Shown piece by piece: positions 61,763 to 64,000 of a stretch of 64,000 nucleotides of DNA (within the stretch, counting starts at the first letter, position 1; each line of letters starts with the position of its first letter). Under the pieces are notes generated by a model that made no database searches, was not told where the DNA came from, and saw nothing but the letters and a program-made list of their open reading frames with translations. The stretch covers positions 1,612,001 through 1,676,000 of the forward strand of contig NZ_CP029642.1 of NCBI RefSeq assembly GCF_003268655.1. Direction: 5' to 3'. Source of the DNA: Arthrobacter dokdonellae (GTDB lineage Bacteria; Actinomycetota; Actinomycetes; Actinomycetales; Micrococcaceae). A program made the translations under genes and the position numbers.

Positions 61763-63985
61763 GTGGCGGGGGCGGGGACACCGGCGGAGGAAGCGGAGAT
61801 TTTCCCGCCGTTGGCGCCGGAGCCTGACATACTGGGTTTCGTGTCCGCCATGCAGGCAGTGGCGGCGACTTTCAAGAAGTCGCTGCGACTGGATTTTTCC
61901 CAATCGGACCCCGTCGTTGCGGCGCGCAACGCCTTCGGGGTCGGCATTGTGCTCGTCATCGGCGTGGCCAGCGGCAACTTCCCGGTCGCCGTCTTCGGGG
62001 CCGTGGGTGCGCTGTTTGCGGCGTTTGCCGACCGCCCCGGCAGCTACCGGCTGCGGTTTGCCAGGATGGCCGGGACGTCCGTGGCGGCGGGGATCGGCGG
62101 CGGGCTCTCGGTCCTGTGTGCCCACTCGCTGCCGCTGTCGCTGCTGCTGGTCGCCGTTTTTTCCTTCACCACCGGCATGCTGCTGTCCCTGGGGCTCAAC
62201 GTGGCACAGGTCGGCATCGCCGGCACGGCCGTCGCGATCGTCCTGAACAGGTTCCCGATGCCGCTTTCGGGCGCGCTGGGGATCGCCGCGGCCATCACGG
62301 CCGCCGGACTGTTGCAAAGCTTTCTGGCCATTGCCGGCTGGCCGCTGCACCGCCACGCCCCCGAACGGGCGGTGCTGGCCGACCTATACGCAGGCCTGGC
62401 CCAGCGGACCCGGTCGAAGCACCCGAAAATGACGGCGCCCGGCGCCGGGGTGCTGCTGACCAAGGCACGGGAGACCATCACCGGATTCGGCCACGGGATG
62501 GGCCCGAGCATGCAGTCCTACCGCGGCCTGCTGGACGAGGCGGAACGGATCCGGCTGGAAGTGATTGCGCTGGGCTACTGCCTGGAACGCTTCGAACGGG
62601 TGGACAAGACGGCCCAGCACGACGCCGTCCAGTATTTCCTGCTTGCTGCCGGTGACGCCCTGGATGCAATTTCGGAGTCGCTGCGCCGCGGAAAGGTGTT
62701 CGACCCGGCCGCCATGGACCCCGTCACCGCGGCCGCGGCCGCGCTGACCGAGGTGATGGACGGGTTCACTGACTCGCCGACGGGCCGGTTTGCATCCCTG
62801 CACTGCCGGGCGCTGGCCGGCCAGTTGCGGGCCGGCGCGCGCATGGTGAGCCCGGGCGCCGTCGAGGGCCGCGTGGCCGAGCCCGCCGCGCAGGTGGGCG
62901 GGGTGCGCATGTCGCTGCAGGCGCCGCTGGGGACATTGCGGGCCAACCTGCGCCTGGACTCGGCCATCGCCCGGCACGCCATCCGCCTGATGGTCATGGT
63001 CACGGGCACGGACGCCCTGGCGAGGCTGCTGCCGGGCACCGACAGGGGGTACTGGATACCGTTGATGGTCCTGCTGCTGCTGCGACCGGACTTTGGTGCG
63101 ACGCTGCAGCGCACCAGTTCCCGGCTGGTCGGGACCCTGATAGGGCTGGGGATCGGCACCGCCGCAACAGCCCTGATCGGAGACGAAAACAAGTATGCGC
63201 TGGTGGCGGTGATCGTCGTCTTTGTGTTTTGTGTCCGGATCTCCGGTGCACCGAACGCCTTCTTCATGGGGATATGGGTTGCCGCGTACCTGGTGGCGTT
63301 GCTGGACCTGGCCGGCTCGCCCGCTGCGGTCGTGGTGCTGCCGCGGCTGCTGGACACCGTGGTGGCGGGGGTCCTGGCGGTGGCGGCCACCATGGTGTGG
63401 CCGGCCTGGGAGCGTGCCTATCTGCCGGCCCGCATTGCCGATCTGCTGCGGGCCTACCGGACCTACCTGCTCGCCATCACCGACCCAGGCCTGAACAAGG
63501 CTAAGATCGATGCCAGCCGCATCAAGGCGCGGCTGGCGCGTTCCAACGCCCAGGCGTCCCTGGACCGCACGGCGGCCGAGCCCGTGGCGGGCCAGGCCAC
63601 GCTCTTCACCGCCGAGGGCGTGCTCGTCCAGAGCCACCTGTTCGTCCAGGCCGCCATGGTGATCGATGCCGCCAGGCTCTCGCTGCGCGCCGCCCAGCAC
63701 CCCGTGGATGACCTCATGCGCCAGCTCGCCCCGTTCATCGCCGATTGCGCGGCCACGCTGCAGGCCTGTGAGAGCGCGATCGTCGGCGGTGCCGCCCCGC
63801 GCGGTGTCGTCAGCCTGCGCGCGTCCTACGTGGGGCTGAAGGATTCCATGGAAAAGGACCCCATCGCGGTCGAAACCGTGCAGGTCGCCGTGCTGGACGC
63901 GACCGACCGGATCGCCAACTCGCTTGACACCATGGCCCACCTGCTGCGGGACCGCGGCACCCGCCAGGAGCCGGCGGCGGCCTGA
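61763..63985 (+). CDS. FUSC-family membrane protein (aromatic-acid-exporter-like)
   Basis: The 740-aa protein has two membrane blocks separated by soluble helices, the FUSC/AaeB plan. The first block has ARNAFGVGIVLVIGVASGNFPVAVFGAVGALFAAFADRPG and GMLLSLGLNVAQVGIAGTAVAIVL. The second has DRGYWIPLMVLLLLRPDFGATLQRTSSRLVGTLIGLGIGTAA (FUSC-like signature) and further helices to about residue 560, followed by a cytoplasmic tail. Such proteins are thought to export aromatic acids or similar compounds. The GTG start at 61763 has no clear ribosome site; ATG at 61850 is an alternative. It ends 15 bases before the window edge. Confidence 0.85.
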   Translation: MAGAGTPAEEAEIFPPLAPEPDILGFVSAMQAVAATFKKSLRLDFSQSDPVVAARNAFGVGIVLVIGVASGNFPVAVFGAVGALFAAFADRPGSYRLRFARMAGTSVAAGIGGGLSVLCAHSLPLSLLLVAVFSFTTGMLLSLGLNVAQVGIAGTAVAIVLNRFPMPLSGALGIAAAITAAGLLQSFLAIAGWPLHRHAPERAVLADLYAGLAQRTRSKHPKMTAPGAGVLLTKARETITGFGHGMGPSMQSYRGLLDEAERIRLEVIALGYCLERFERVDKTAQHDAVQYFLLAAGDALDAISESLRRGKVFDPAAMDPVTAAAAALTEVMDGFTDSPTGRFASLHCRALAGQLRAGARMVSPGAVEGRVAEPAAQVGGVRMSLQAPLGTLRANLRLDSAIARHAIRLMVMVTGTDALARLLPGTDRGYWIPLMVLLLLRPDFGATLQRTSSRLVGTLIGLGIGTAATALIGDENKYALVAVIVVFVFCVRISGAPNAFFMGIWVAAYLVALLDLAGSPAAVVVLPRLLDTVVAGVLAVAATMVWPAWERAYLPARIADLLRAYRTYLLAITDPGLNKAKIDASRIKARLARSNAQASLDRTAAEPVAGQATLFTAEGVLVQSHLFVQAAMVIDAARLSLRAAQHPVDDLMRQLAPFIADCAATLQACESAIVGGAAPRGVVSLRASYVGLKDSMEKDPIAVETVQVAVLDATDRIANSLDTMAHLLRDRGTRQEPAAA

Positions 63986-64000
63986 GGGACCCGGGGCAGG

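Overview
The window is high-GC DNA from an actinobacterium, most likely a Micrococcaceae member of the Arthrobacter/Pseudarthrobacter type. The indicators are a mycothione reductase (mycothiol users), a uroporphyrinogen-III synthase fused to a winged helix, a DUF2505 protein, many GTG starts and dense GTGA/ATGA start-stop overlaps. No rRNA, tRNA, transposase, phage gene or CRISPR array was recognised.

Layout. (1) 1-8269, minus strand: a translationally coupled surface-glycan-like cluster. It holds two GT2 glycosyltransferases upstream, a secreted two-domain concanavalin-A-like (LamG-type) protein, an HPr-kinase-like P-loop protein, a second secreted protein with three such domains, another GT2 and the start of a flippase-like membrane protein. 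Stubs at 3569-3820 and 1078-1206 show that a GT2/LamG/kinase module was tandemly duplicated and its second copy collapsed around the LamG gene. A GH16 lipoprotein follows (8641-9741). (2) 10036-16215: housekeeping (DUF2505, mfd, thioesterase, small membrane protein, deoC). (3) 16294-17503: a decayed divergent pair, a truncated YeiH-type exporter and a frameshifted LysR regulator. (4) 17485-23185: assimilatory nitrite reduction and siroheme (hemD-wHTH, sumT, nirB, divergent nirD). (5) 23281-34400: DUF2945, mtr, YihY/BrkB, DUF1992, phosphohexomutase, purine nucleoside phosphorylase, LpdA-like flavoprotein, and a two-component system divergent from a small secreted protein. (6) 34522-39697: nitrate uptake and reduction operon (narK, molybdopterin nitrate reductase, FAD/BFD electron-transfer subunit). 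(7) 39964-44263: MHS transporter, biotin carboxylase/BCCP, Maf. (8) 44312-47068: an MFS exporter carrying C-terminal carboxypeptidase-regulatory-like domains with its own TetR gene and two matched operators. (9) 47121-51918: aldehyde dehydrogenase, alcohol dehydrogenase, DUF779 and a GAF regulator, with a 32-bp tandem repeat inside the operon. (10) 52018-63985: membrane protein, MMPL transporter with TetR, YbjQ, dicarboxylate symporter, MarR with a perfect operator and a divergent membrane protein, an SDR remnant, a DUF885 hydrolase and a FUSC protein.

Functional links: narK/nas, nirB/nirD, sumT and hemD together take nitrate to ammonium and supply siroheme, although about 11 kb of unrelated genes separate the two halves. 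Two families of dispersed palindromes (14371-14504, 19757-19820 and 47063-47127; 19641-19735 and 41396-41476) sit at gene ends. The first family even supplies stop codons or C-terminal codons to neighbouring genes.
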